NCBI GenBank assembly: GCA_039566865.1
Contig: CM076960.1
Coordinates: 7,578,501-7,642,500 of the forward strand
Direction: 5' to 3'
Length of the DNA: 64,000 nucleotides
Origin: Aurelia coerulea
Lineage: Eukaryota; Cnidaria; Scyphozoa; Semaeostomeae; Ulmaridae
Both the position numbers and the translations under genes were made by a program. Within the stretch, counting starts at the first letter, position 1, and each line of letters begins with the position of its first letter. The notes below the pieces were generated by a model. That model saw only the letters and a program-made list of their open reading frames with translations, ran no database searches and was not told the DNA's origin. This document shows positions 12,478 to 24,202 of this stretch, piece by piece.

Positions 12478-13968
12478 GATGAGTGCAATACTCTTTATAA
12501 TATAAATTGTAGCTATTAAAGTACGTTAATCAACACTTTTTGTGTTTATATTTTGTTTTCTTTGAGAAAATAAACATTTGCTTAATCGATGTTTGTTTAT
12601 GCAGTAAAGCTAAAATGAGACGAAAGAAAAAACTAATGTCTATATTAATGTTTCCAAGAATGGTTGCTGCAGCACTAATATAGTGCTATAAAAGAAGTTA
12701 CTGGCAGAACTATAGTTTAAATGGACGATGAGTGCAATACCTTTATAATAAAATTGTGGCTACTAAAGTACGTTAAACAACACTTTTTGTGTTTATATTT
12801 TGCTTCCTTTGAGAAAATAAACATTTAATTGATCGATGTTTGTTTATGCAGTGAAGCTAAAATGAGAGTAAAGAAAAAACTAATGACTATAGTAATGTTT
12901 CGAGAAATAGTTGCTGTAGCACTAATATAGTGCTATAAAAGAAGCTACTGGCAGAACTATAGTTTAAATGCACGATGAGTGCAATACCCTTTATAATAAA
13001 AATTGTGGCTACTAAAGTACGTTAAACAACACTTTTTGTGTTTATATTTTGCTTCCTTTGAGAAAATAAACATTTAATTGATCGATGTTTGTTTATGCAG
13101 TGAAGCTAAAATGAGACTAAAGAAAAAACTAATGTCTATAGTAATGTTTCGAAAAATAGTTGCTGCAGTACTAATATAGTGTTATAAAAGATGTTACTGG
13201 CAGAACTAAAGTTTTAAAGGACGATGAGTGCAATACTCTTTATAATATAAATTGTAGCTACTAAAGTACGTTAAACAACACTTTTTGTGTTTATATTTTG
13301 TTTTCTTTGAGAAAATAAACATTTAATTGATCGATGTTTGTTTATGCAGTAAAGCTGAAATGAGACTAAAGAAAAAACTAATGTCTATAGTAATGTTCCG
13401 AAAAACAGTTGCTGCAGTACTAATATAGTGCTATAAAAAAGTTACTGGCAGAACTAAAGTTTTAAAGAACGATGAGTGCAATACTCTTTATAATATAAAA
13501 TTGTGGCTATTAAAGTACGTTAAACAACACTTTTTGTGTTTATATTTTGTTTTCTTTGAGAAAATAAACATTTAATTGATCGATGTTTGTTTATGCAGTA
13601 AAGCTAAAATGAGACTAAAGAAAAAACTAATGTCTATAGTAATGTTTCAAAGAATGGTTGCTGCAGTACTAATATAGTGCTATAAAAAAAGTTACTGGCA
13701 GAACTAAAGTTTTAAAGAACAATGAGTGCAATACTCTTTATAATATAAATTGTAGCTATTAAAGTACGTTAATCAACACTTTTTGTGTTTATATTTTGTT
13801 TTCTTTGAGAAAATAAACATTTAATTGATCGATGTTTGTTTATGCAGTTAAGCTAAAATGACACTAAAGAAAAAACTAAAGTCTATAGTAATTTTTACAA
13901 GAATGGTTGCTGCAGCACTAATATAGTGCTATAAAAAAGTTACTGGCAGAACTAAAGTTTTAAAGAAC
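12478..13968 (+). repeat. Second-family monomers, partly copied from ~9 kb
   Basis: Starts 12478, 12727, 12974, 13223, 13471 and 13721. The stretch 12478 to about 12845 closely matches 8973 to 9340 (offset 3,505), including the shortened CAATACCTTTATAATAAAAT start shared by 9222 and 12727. The remaining units are ordinary 247-250-bp monomers of the ACGTTAAACAAC type. Confidence 0.75.
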
Positions 13969-14336
13969 GATGAGTGCAATACTCTTTATAATATAAATTG
14001 TAGCTACTAAAGTACATTAATCCACAATTTTTGTGTTATATTTTGTTTTCTTTGAGAAAATAAACATATGCTTAATCGATGTTTGTTTGTGCAGCAAAAC
14101 TAAAATGAGACTAAAGAAAAACCTAATATTAATGTTTCCAAGAATTGTTTATATTTTGTTTTCTTTGAGAAAATAAACATTTGCTTAATCGATGTTTGTT
14201 TATGCAGTAAAGCTAAAATTAAAGCTAAAACTAAAGAAAATACCAATGTCTATAGTAATGTTTCCGAGAATGGTTGCTGCAGCACTAATATAGTGCTATA
14301 AAAGAAGTTACTGGCAGAACTATAGTTTTATGGGAC
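13969..14336 (+). repeat. 368-bp compound monomer, copy 1
   Basis: The segment from GTTTATATTTTG through ATAAACAT and ATCGATG occurs twice in this unit. The first pass reaches AATGTTTCCAAGAATTG and then jumps back to GTTTATATTTTG. This adds about 120 bp to a 249-bp plan. The first pass has private changes: AACATATGCTTAATCG, TTTGTGCAGCAAAAC and AAACCTAATATTAATG. Confidence 0.9.
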
Positions 14337-15596
14337 GATGAGTGCAATACTCTTAATAATATGAATTGCAGCTACTAAAGTACGTTAAACAACACTTTTT
14401 GTGTTTATATTTTGCTTTCTTTGAGAAAATAAACATTTAATTGATCGATGTTTGTTTATGCAGTGAAGCTAAAATGAGAATAAAGAAAAAACTAATGTCT
14501 ATAGTAATGTTTCGAAAAATAGTTGCTGCAGTACTAATATAGTGTTATAAAAGATGTTACTGGCAGAACTAAAGTTTTAAAGGACGATGAGTTCAATACT
14601 CTTTATAATATAAATTGTAGCTATTAAAGTACGTTAATCAACACTTTTTGTGTTTATATTTTGTTTTTCTTTGAGAAAATAAACATTTGCTTAATCGATG
14701 TTTGTTTATGCAGTAAAGCTAAAATGAGACTAAAGAAAAAACTAATGTCTATAGTAATGTTTCGAAAAATAGTTGCTGCAGTACTAATATAGTGTTATAA
14801 AAGAAGTTACTGGCAGAACTATAGTTTTAAAGGACGATGAGTGCAATACTCTTAATAATATGAATTGTAGCTACTAAAGTACGTTAATCCACACTTTTTG
14901 TGTTTATATTTTGTTTTCTTTGAGAAAATAAACATTTAATTAATCGATGTTTGTTTATGCAGTAAAGCTAAAATTAAAGCTAAAACTAAAGAAAATACCA
15001 ATGTCTATAGTAATGTTTCCGAGAATGGTTGCTGCAGTACTAATATAGTGCTATAAAAGAAGTTACTGGCAGAACTATAGTTTTATGGGACGATGAGTGC
15101 AATACTCTTAATAATATGATATGCAGCTACTAAAGTACGTTAAACAACACTTTTTGTGTTTATATTTTGCTTTCTTTGAGAAAATAAACATTTGCTTAAT
15201 CGATGTTTGTTTATGCAGTAAAGCTAAAATTAAAGCTAAAGCTAAAGAAAATACCAATGTCTATAGTAATGTTTCCGAGAATGGTTGCTGCAGCACTAAT
15301 ATAGTGCTATGAAAGAAGTTACTGGCAGAACTAAAGTTTTAAAGAACGATGAGTGCAAAACTCTTTATAATATAAATTGTAGCTACTAAAGTACGTTAAT
15401 CAACACTTTTTGTGTTTATATTTTGTTTTCTTTGAGAAAATAAACATTTAATTGATCGATGTTTGTTGATGCAGTAAAGCTAAAATGAGACTAAAGAAAA
15501 AACTAATGTCTATAGTAATGTTTACAAGAATAGTTGCTGCAGCACTAATATAGTGCTATAAAAGAAGTTACTGGCAGAACTAAAGTTTTAAAGAAC
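14337..15596 (+). repeat. Monomers between the compound units
   Basis: Starts 14337, 14586, 14836, 15092 and 15348. Monomers 14337 and 15092 share GGGACGATGAG and CTTAATAATATGA. Together with the 368-bp unit they form a 1,628-bp block, and the monomer after the second compound unit (15966) matches the one after the first (14337). Only one complete block plus a partial second is present. Confidence 0.8.
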
Positions 15597-15965
15597 GATG
15601 AGTGCAATACTGTTTATAATATAAATTGTAGCTACTAATATACATTAATCCATAATTTTTGTGTTTATATTTTGTTTTCTTTGAGAAAATAAACATATGC
15701 TTAATCGATGTTAGTTTGTGCAGCAAAACTAAAATGAGACTAAAGAAAAACCTAATATTAATGTTTCCAAGAATTGTTTATATTTTGTTTTCTTTGAGAA
15801 AATAAACATTTGCTTAATCGATGTTTGTTTATGCATTAAAGCTAAAATTAAAGCTAAAACTAAAGAAAATACCAATGTCTATATTAATGTTTCCAAGAAT
15901 GGTTGCTTCAGTATTAATATAGTGCTATAAAAGAAGTTACTGGCAGAACTATAGTTTTATGGGAC
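15597..15965 (+). repeat. 369-bp compound monomer, copy 2
   Basis: This unit has the same jump-back structure and private variants as the one at 13969 (AACATATGCTTAATCG, TTTGTGCAGCAAAAC). The two lie 1,628 bp apart, with five monomers of 249, 250, 256, 256 and 249 bp between them. The partial duplication arose once and was then copied as part of a larger block. Confidence 0.9.
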
Positions 15966-18900
15966 GATGAGTGCAATACCCTTAATAATATGAATTGCAG
16001 CTACTAAAGTACGTTAAACAACACTTTTTGTGTTTATATTTTGCTTTCTTTGAGAAAATAAACATTTAATTGATCGATGTTTGTTTATGCAGTGAAGCTA
16101 AAATGAGACTAAAGAAAAAACTAATGTCTATAGTAATGTTTCAAAAAATAGTTGCTGCAGTACTAATATAGTGTTATAAAAGATGTTACTGGCAGAACTA
16201 AAGTTTTAAAGGACGATGAGTGCAATAGTCTTTATAATATAAATTGTAGCTATTAAAGTACGTTAATCCACACTTTTTGTGTTTATATTTTGTTTTCTTT
16301 AAGAAAATAAACATTTAATTAATCGATGTTTGTTTATGCAGTGAAGCTAAAATGAGACTAAAGAAAAAACTAATGTCTATAGTAATATTTCAAAAAATAG
16401 TTGCTGCAGTACTAATATAGTGTTATAAAAGATGTTACTGGCAGAACTAAAGTTTTAAAGGACGATGAGTTCAATACTCTTTATAATATAAATTGTAGCT
16501 ATTAAAGTACGTTAATCAACACTTTTTGTGTTTATATTTTGTTTTCTTTGAGAAAATAAACATTTAATTGATCGATGTTTGTTTATGCAGTAAAGCTAAA
16601 ATGACACTAAAGAAAAAACTAATGTCTATAGTAATTTTTACAACAATGGTTGCTGCAGCACTAATTTAGTGCTATAAAAAAGTTACTGGCAGAACTAATG
16701 TTTTAAAGAACAATGAGTGCAATACTCTTTATAATATAAATTGTAGCTATTAAAGTACGTTAATCCACACACTTTTTGTGTTTATATTTTGCTTTCTTAA
16801 AGAAAATAAACATGTAATTAATCGATGTTTGTTTATGCAGTGAAGCTAAAATGAGACTAAAGAAAAAACTAATGTCTATAGTAATGTTTCGAAAAATAGT
16901 TGCTGCAGTACTAATATAGTGTTATAAAAGATGTTACTGGCAGAACTAAAGTTTTAAAGAACGATGAGTGCAAAACTCTTTATAATATAAATTGTAGCTA
17001 TTAAAGTACGTTAATCCACAATTTTTGTGTTTATATTTTGTTTTTTCTTTGAGAAAATAAACATTTAATTAATCGATGTTTGTTTATGCAGTAAAGCTAA
17101 AATTAAAGCTAAAACAAAAGAAAATACCAATGTCTATAGTAATGTATCCGAGAATGGTTGCTGCAGCACTAATATAGTGTTATAAAAGATGTTACTGGCA
17201 GAACTAAAGTTTTAAAGAACGATGAGTGCAAAACTCTTTATAATATAAATTGTAGCTATTAAAGTACGTTAATCCACACTTTTTGTGTTTAAATTTTGTT
17301 TTCCTTGAGAAAATAAACATTTAATTGATCGATGTTTGTTTATGCAGTAAAGCTAAAATGACACTAAAGTAAAAACTAAACACTATAGTAATTTTTACAA
17401 GAATAGTTGCTGCAGCATAAATATAGTGCTATAAAATAAATTACTGGCAGATCTAAAGGTTTAAAGAACGATGAGTGCAAAACTCTTTATAATAAAAATT
17501 GTAGTTATTAAAGTACGTTAATCCTCAATTTTTGTGTTTATATTTTGTTTTCTTTAAGAATATAAACACTTAATTAATCAATGTTTGTTTATGCAGTGAA
17601 GCTAAAATGAGACTAAAGAAAAAACTAATGTCTATAGTAATGTTTCGAAAAATAGTTGCTGCAGTACTAATATAGTGTTATAAAAGATGATACTGGCAGA
17701 ACTAAAGTTTTATAGGACGATGAGTGCAATACTCTATATAATATAAATTGTAGCTATTAAAGTACGTTAATCCACACTTTTTGTGTTTAAATTTTGTTTT
17801 CCTTGAGAAAATAAACATTTAATTGATCGATGTTTGTTTATGCAGTAAAGCTAAAATGACACTAAAGTAAATACTAAAGTCTATAGTAATTTTTACAAGA
17901 ATAGTTGCTGCAGCATAATATAGTGCTATAAAAGAAATTACTGGCAGAACTAAAGTTTTAAAGAACGATGAGTGCAATACTCTTTATAATATAAATTGTA
18001 GCTATTTATTTACGTTAATCTACACTTTTTGTGCTTATATTTTGTTTTCTTTGAAAAAATAAACGTTTAATTAATCTATGTTTGTTTATACAGTGAAGCT
18101 AAAATGAGAGTAAAGAAAAAACTAATGTCTATAGTAATGTTTCGAAAAATAGTTGCTGCAGTACTAATATAGTGCTATAAAATAAATTAATGGCAGATCT
18201 AAAGTTTTAAAGAACGATGAGTGCAATACTCTTTATAATAAAAATTCTAGCTATCAAAGTACGTTAATCCACACTTTTTGTGTTTATATTTTGTTTTCCT
18301 TGAGAAAATAAACATTTAATTGATCGATGTTTGTTTATGCAGTAAAGCTAAAATGACACTAAAGTAAAAACTAAACTAATGTCTATAGTAATTTTTACAA
18401 GAATAGTTGCTGCAGCATAAATATAGTGCTATAAAATAAATTACTGGCAGATCTAAAGGTTTAAAGAACGATGAGTGCAAAACTCTTTATAATATAAATT
18501 GTAGCTATTAAAGTACGTTAATCCACAATTTTTGTGTTTATATTTTGTTTTCTTTAAGAAAATAAACATTTAATTAATCGATGTTTGTTTATGCAGTGAA
18601 GCTAAAATGAGACTAAAGAAAAAACTAATGTCTATAGTAATGTTTCGAAAAATAGTTGATGCAGTACTAATATAGTGTTATAAAAGATGATACTGGCAGA
18701 ACTAAAGTTTTATAGGACGATGAGTGCAATGGTCTTTATAATATAAATTCTAGCTATTAAAGTACGTTAATCCACACTTTTTGTGTTTATATTTTGTTTT
18801 CTTTAAAAAAAAATAAACATTTAATTAATCGATGTTTGTTTATGCAGTGAAGCTAAAATGAGACTAAAGAAAAAACTAATGTCTATAGTAATGTTTCGAA

Positions 18901-19222
18901 AACTAGTTGCTAAAGCTATATAGTGTTATAAAATATGTTACTGGCAGAACTAAAGTTTTAAAGAAAGATGAGTTCAAAACTCTTTATAATATAATTTGTA
19001 GCTATTAAAGTACGTTAATCCACAATTTTCGTGTTTATATTTTGTTTTCTTAAAGAAAATAAACATTTAATTGATCGATGTTTGTTTATGCAGTAAAGCT
19101 AAAATTAAAGCTAAAGCAAAAGAAAATACCAATGTCTATAGTAATGTATCCGAGAATGGTTGCTGCAGCACTAATATAGTGTTATAAAAGATGTTACTTG
19201 CAGAACAAAAGTTTTAAAGAAC
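15966..19222 (+). repeat. Transition into the core array
   Basis: Starts 15966, 16215, 16464, 16712, 16963, 17221, 17470, 17719, 17967, 18216, 18470, 18719 and 18967, with lengths of 248-258 bp. The block passes from the AACAAC family through first-family units (16464 has GAGTTCAATAC like 4141 and 2781) to the ACACTAAAGTAA haplotype, which first appears at about 17350. Unit 18719 has AAACTAGTTGCTAAAGC, a deletion allele seen again only in 30.2-36.4 kb. Confidence 0.82.
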
Positions 19223-19720
19223 GATGAGTGCAAAACTCTTTATAATATAAATTCTAGCTATCAAAGTACGTTAATCCACACTTTTTGTGTTTATATTTTG
19301 TTTTCCTTGAGAAAATAAACATTTAATTGATCGATGTTTGTTTATGCAGTAAAGCTAAAATGACACTAAAGTAAAAACTAACGTCTATAGTAATTTTTAC
19401 AAGAATAGTTGCTGCAGCATAAATATAGTGCTATAAAATAAATTACTGGCAGATCTAAAGTTTTAAAGAACGATGAGTGCAATACTCTTTATAATAAAAA
19501 TTGTAGTTATTAAAGTACGTTAATCCTCAATTTTTGTGTTTATATTTTGTTTTCTTTAAGAATATAAACATTTAGTTAATCAATGTTTGTTTATGCAGTG
19601 AAGCTAAAATGAGACTAAAGAAAAAACTAATGTATATAGTAATGTTTCGAAAAATAGTTGCTGCAGTAGTAATATAGTGTTATAAAAGATGATACTGGCA
19701 GAACTAAAGTTTTATAGGAC

Positions 19721-19969
19721 GATGAGTGCAATGGTCTATATAATATAAATTCTAGCTATTAAAGTACGTTAATCCACACTTTTTGTGTTTAAATTTTGTT
19801 TTCCTTGAGAAAATAAACATTTAATTGATCGATGTTTGTTTATGCAGTAAAGCTAAAATGACACTAAAGTAAAAACTAAAGTCTATAGTAATTTTTACAA
19901 GAATAGTTGCTGCAGCATAAATATAGTGCTATAAAATAAATTACTGGCAGATCTAAAGTTTTAAAGAAC
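19721..19969 (+). repeat. Reference 249-bp monomer, ACACTAAAGTAA type
   Basis: This copy shows a third second-half haplotype: AATTGATCG, GACACTAAAGTAAAAAC, TTTTTACAAGAATAG instead of GTTTCGAAAAATAG, GCATAAATATAGTGC instead of GCAGTACTAATATAG, and AAATAAATTACTGGCAG followed by ATCT, which creates an AGATCT site. It lacks the TTCGAA and AGTACT sites. This haplotype is confined mainly to about 17.3-36.2 kb and is the a/c type of the core HOR. Confidence 0.92.
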
Positions 19970-20965
19970 GATGAGTGCAAAACTCTTTATAATATAAATT
20001 GTAGCTATTAAATTACGTTAATCCACAATTTTTGTGCTTATATTTTGTTTTCTTTAAGAAAATAAACATTTAATTAATCGATGTTTGTTTATGCAGTGAA
20101 GCTAAAATGAGACTAAAGAAAAAACTAATGTCTATAGTAATGTTTCGAAAAATAGTTGCTGCAGTACTAATATAGTGCTATAAAATAAATTAATGGCAGA
20201 TCTAAAGTTTTAAAGAACGATGAGTGCAATGGTCTTTATAATATAAATTCTAGCTATCAAAGTACGTTAATCCACACTTTTTGTGTTTATATTTTGTTTT
20301 CCTTGAGAAAATAAACATTTAATTGATCGATGTTTGTTTATGCAGTAAAGCTAAAATGACACTAAAGTAAAAACTAAACACTATAGTAATTTTTACAAGA
20401 ATAATTGCTGCAGCATAAATATAGTGCTATAAAATAAATTACTGGCAGATCTAAAGTTTTAAAGAACGATGAGTGCAAAACTCTTTATAATATAAATTGT
20501 AGCTATTAAAGTACGTTAATCCACAATTTTTGTGTTTATATTTTGTTTTCTTTTAGAAAATAAACATTTAATTAATCGATGTTTGTTTATGCAGTAAAGC
20601 TAAAATGAGACTAAAGAAAAAACTAATGTCTATAGTAATGTTTCGAAAAATAGTTGCTGCAGTACTAATATAGTGTTATAAAAGATGATACTGGCAGAAC
20701 TAAAGTTTTATAGGACGATGAGTGCAATGGTCTTTATAATATAAATTCTAGCTATTAAAGTACGTTAATCCACACTTTTTGTGTTTATATTTTGTTTTCT
20801 TTAAGAAAATAAACATTTAATTAATCGATGTTTGTTTATGCAGTGAAGCTAAAATGAGACTAAAGAAAAAACTAATGTCTATAGTAATGTTTCGAAAAAT
20901 AGTTGCTGCAGTACTAATATAGTGCTATAAAATAAATTAATGGCAGATCTAAAGTTTTAAAGAAC

Positions 20966-21214
20966 GATGAGTGCAATACTCTTTATAATAAAAATTGTAG
21001 TTATTAAAGTACGTTAATCCACACTTTTTGTGTTTAAATTTTGTTTTCCTTGAGAAAATAAACATTTAATTGATCGATGTTTGTTCATGCAGTAAAGCTA
21101 AAATGACACTAAAGTAAAAACTAAAGTCTATAGTAATTTTTACAAGAATAGTTGCTGCAGCATAAATATAGTGCTATAAAATAAATTACTGGCAGATCTA
21201 AAGTTTTAAAGATC
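20966..21214 (+). repeat. f/a chimeric monomer
   Basis: The unit starts as type f (CAATACTC, TAATAAAAATTG, TAGTTATTAAAG) and continues as type a (CACACTTTTTGTG, TTTAAATTTTG, TTTTCCTTGAG, ACACTAAAGTAA). The switch lies between AGTACGTTAATCC and CACAC, about 50-60 bp into the unit. It is followed by a full type f, making a seven-monomer variant of the HOR. Confidence 0.85.
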
Positions 21215-21463
21215 GATGAGTGCAATACTCTTTATAATAAAAATTGTAGTTATTAAAGTACGTTAATCCTCAATTTTTGTGTTTATATTTTGTTTTCTTT
21301 AAGAATATAAACATTTAATTAATCAATGTTTGTTTATGCAGTGAAGCTAAAATGAGACTAAAGAAAAAACTAATGTATATAGTAATGTTTCGAAAAATAA
21401 TTGCTGCAGTACTAATATAGTGTTATAAAAGATGATACTGGCAGAACTAAAGTTTTATAGGAC

Positions 21464-22957
21464 GATGAGTGCAATGGTCTATATAATATAAATTCTAGCT
21501 ATTAAAGTACGTTAATCCACACTTTTTGTGTTTAAATTTTGTTTTCCTTGAGAAAATAAACATTTAATTGATCGATGTTTGTTTATGCAGTAAAGCTAAA
21601 ATGACACTAAAGTAAAAACTAAAGTCTATAGTAATTTTTACAAGAATAGTTGCTGCAGCATAAATATAGTGCTATAAAATAAATTACTGGCAGATCTAAA
21701 GTTTTAAAGAACGATGAGTGCAAAACTCTTTATAATATAAATTGTAGCTATTAAATTACGTTAATCCACAATTTTTGTGCTTATATTTTGTTTTCTTTAA
21801 GAAAATAAACATTTAATTAATCGATGTTTGTTTATGCAGTGAAGCTAAAATGAGACTAAAGAAAAAACTAATGTCTATAGTAATGTTTCGAAAAATAGTT
21901 GCTGCAGTACTAATATAGTGCTATAAAATAAATTAATGGCAGATCTAAAGTTTTAAAGAACGATGAGTGCAATGGTCTTTATAATATAAATTCTAGCTAT
22001 CAAAGTACGTTAATCCACACTTTTTGTGTTTATATTTTGTTTTCCTTGAGAAAATAAACATTTAATTGATCGATGTTTGTTTATGCAGTAAAGCTAAAAT
22101 GACACTAAAGTAAAAACTAAACACTATAGTAATTTTTACAAGAATAATTGCTGCAGCATAAATATAGTGCTATAAAATAAATTACTGGCAGATCTAAAGT
22201 TTTAAAGAACGATGAGTGCAAAACTCTTTATAATATAAATTGTAGCTATTAACGTACGTTAATCCACAATTTTTGTGTTTATATTTTGTTTTCTTTAAGA
22301 AAATAAACATTTAATTAATCGATGTTTGTTTATGCAGTGAAGCTAAAATGAGACTAAAGAAAAAACTAATGTCTATAGTAATGTTTCGAAAAATAGTTGC
22401 TGCAGTACTAATATATTGTTATAAAAGATGATACTGGCAGAACTAAAGTTTTATAGGACGATGAGTGCAATGGTCTTTATAATATAAATTCTAGCTATTA
22501 AAGTACGTTAATCCACACTTTTTGTGTTTATATTTTGTTTTCTTTAAGAAAATAAACATTTAATTAATCGATGTTTGTTTATGCAGTGAGGCTAAAATGA
22601 GACTAAAGAAAAAACTAATGTCTATAGTAATGTTTCGAAAAATAGTTGCTGCAGTACTAATATAGTGCTATAAAATAAATTAATGGCAGATCTAAAGTTT
22701 TAAAGAACGATGAGTGCAATACTCTTTATAATAAAAATTGTAGTTATTAAAGTACGTTAATCCTCAATTTTTGTGTTTACATTTTGTTTTCTTTAAGAAT
22801 ATAAACATTTAATTAATCAATGTTTGTTTATGCAGTGAAGCTAAAATGAGACTAAAGAAAAAACTAATGTCTATAGTAATGTTTCGAAAAATAGTTGCTG
22901 CAGTACTAATATAGTGTTATAAAAGATGATACTGGCAGAACTAAAGTTTTATAGGAC
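21464..22957 (+). repeat. Complete six-monomer HOR unit (1,494 bp)
   Basis: Starts 21464 a, 21713 b, 21962 c, 22211 d, 22460 e, 22709 f. The next unit starts at 22958 with a again and repeats b, c, d, e before changing. The two copies differ at only a few bases by eye. The preceding unit (19721-21463) has seven monomers because an extra f/a hybrid sits at 20966. Confidence 0.9.
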
Positions 22958-23758
22958 GATGAGTGCAATGGTCTATATAATATAAATTCTAGCTATTAAA
23001 GTACGTTAATCCACACTTTTTGTGTTTAAATTTTGTTTTCCTTAAGAAAATAAACATTTAATTGATCGATGTTTGTTTATGCAGTAAAGCTAAAATGACA
23101 CTAAAGTAAAAACTAAAGTCTATAGTAAGTTTTACAAGAATAGTTGCTGCAGCATAAATATAGTGCTATAAAATAAATTACTGGCAGATCTAAAGTTTTA
23201 AAGAACGATGAGTGCAAAACTCTTTATAATATAAATTGTAGCTATTAAATTACGTTAATCCACAATTTTTGGGCTTATATTTTGTTTTCTTTAAGAAAAT
23301 AAACATTTAATTAATCGATGTTTGTTTATGCAGTGAAGCTAAAATGAGACTAAAGAAAAAACTAATGTCTATAGTAATGTTTCGAAAAATAGTTGCTGCA
23401 GTACTAATATAGTGCTATAAAATAAATTAATGGCAGATCTAAAGTTTTAAAGAACGATGAGTGCAATGGTCTTTATAATATAAATTCTAGCTATCAAAGT
23501 ACGTTAATCCACACTTTTTGTGTTTATATTTTGTTTTCCTTGAGAAAATAGACATTTAATTGATCGATGTTTGTTTATGCAGTAAAGCTAAAATGACACT
23601 AAAGTAAAAACTAAACACTATAGTAATTTTTACAAGAATAGTTGCTGCAGCATAAATATAGTGCTATAAAATAAATTACTGGCAGATCTAAAGTTTTAAA
23701 GAACGATGAGTGCAAAACTCTTTATAATATAAATTGTAGCTATTAAAGTACGTTAATC

Positions 23759-23771
23759 CACAATTTTTGTG
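23759..23771. repeat. Dyad CACAA-TTT-TTGTG in the reference monomer
   Basis: A perfect 5-bp inverted repeat with a 3-bp spacer lies at offset 55-67 of each ACAATTTTTGTG monomer. In CACACTTTTTGTG monomers the arm is reduced to CACA/TGTG. It is one of several short dyads in the first half of the unit. Confidence 0.75.
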
Positions 23772-23782
23772 TTTATATTTTG

Positions 23783-23797
23783 TTTTCTTTAAGAAAA
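23783..23797. repeat. Dyad TTTTCTT-T-AAGAAAA in the reference monomer
   Basis: A 7-bp inverted repeat with one central base is found in TTCTTTAAG monomers. TTCTTTGAG monomers keep 6-bp arms with a TTG centre, and TTCCTTGAG monomers break one pair. The AAAA arm runs into AATAAA. Confidence 0.75.
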
Positions 23798-24202
23798 TAA
23801 ACATTTAATTAATCGATGTTTGTTTATGCAGTGAAGCTAAAATGAGACTAAAGAAAAAACTAATGTCTATAGTAATGTTTCGAAAAATAGTTGCTGCAGT
23901 ACTAATATAGTGTTATAAAAGATGATACTGGCAGAACTAAAGTTTTATAGGACGATGAGTGCAATGGTCTTTATAATATAAATTCTAGCTATTAAAGTAC
24001 GTTAATCCACACTTTTTGTGTTTATATTTTGTTTTCTTTAAGAAAATAAACATTTAATTAATCGATGTTTGTTTATGCAGTGAAGCTAAAATGAGACTAA
24101 AGAAAAAACTAATGTCTATAGTAATGTTTCGAAAAATAGTTGCTGCAGTACTAATATAGTGCTATAAAATAAATTAATGGCAAATCTAAAGTTTTAAAGA
24201 AC

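Larger units (their letters stand above)
23705..23953 (+). repeat. Reference 249-bp monomer, GAGACTAAAG type
   Basis: This is a typical copy of the commonest monomer form, 63 G+C in 249 bp by count. Landmarks by offset: 1 GATGAGTGC; 43 AGTACGTTAATC; 55-67 dyad CACAA-TTT-TTGTG; 79-93 dyad TTTTCTT-T-AAGAAAA; 92 AATAAA; 101 TTAATTAA; 108 ATCGAT; 139 TGAGACTAAAG; 175 TTCGAA; 190 CTGCAG; 194 AGTACT; 210 TATAAAAG; 222 TACTGGCAGAAC. The four CpGs lie next to the start box (GGAC|GATGAG), in GTACGTT, in ATCGAT and in TTCGAA. It is the d-type unit of the core HOR. Confidence 0.95.

Noticed and set aside
15121..15312. 63-codon open frame on the plus strand
   Set aside because: It is ordinary 256-bp monomer sequence; equivalent frames in neighbouring units are broken by stops. 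It starts at an ATG created by a private variant (ATATGATATGCAGC).
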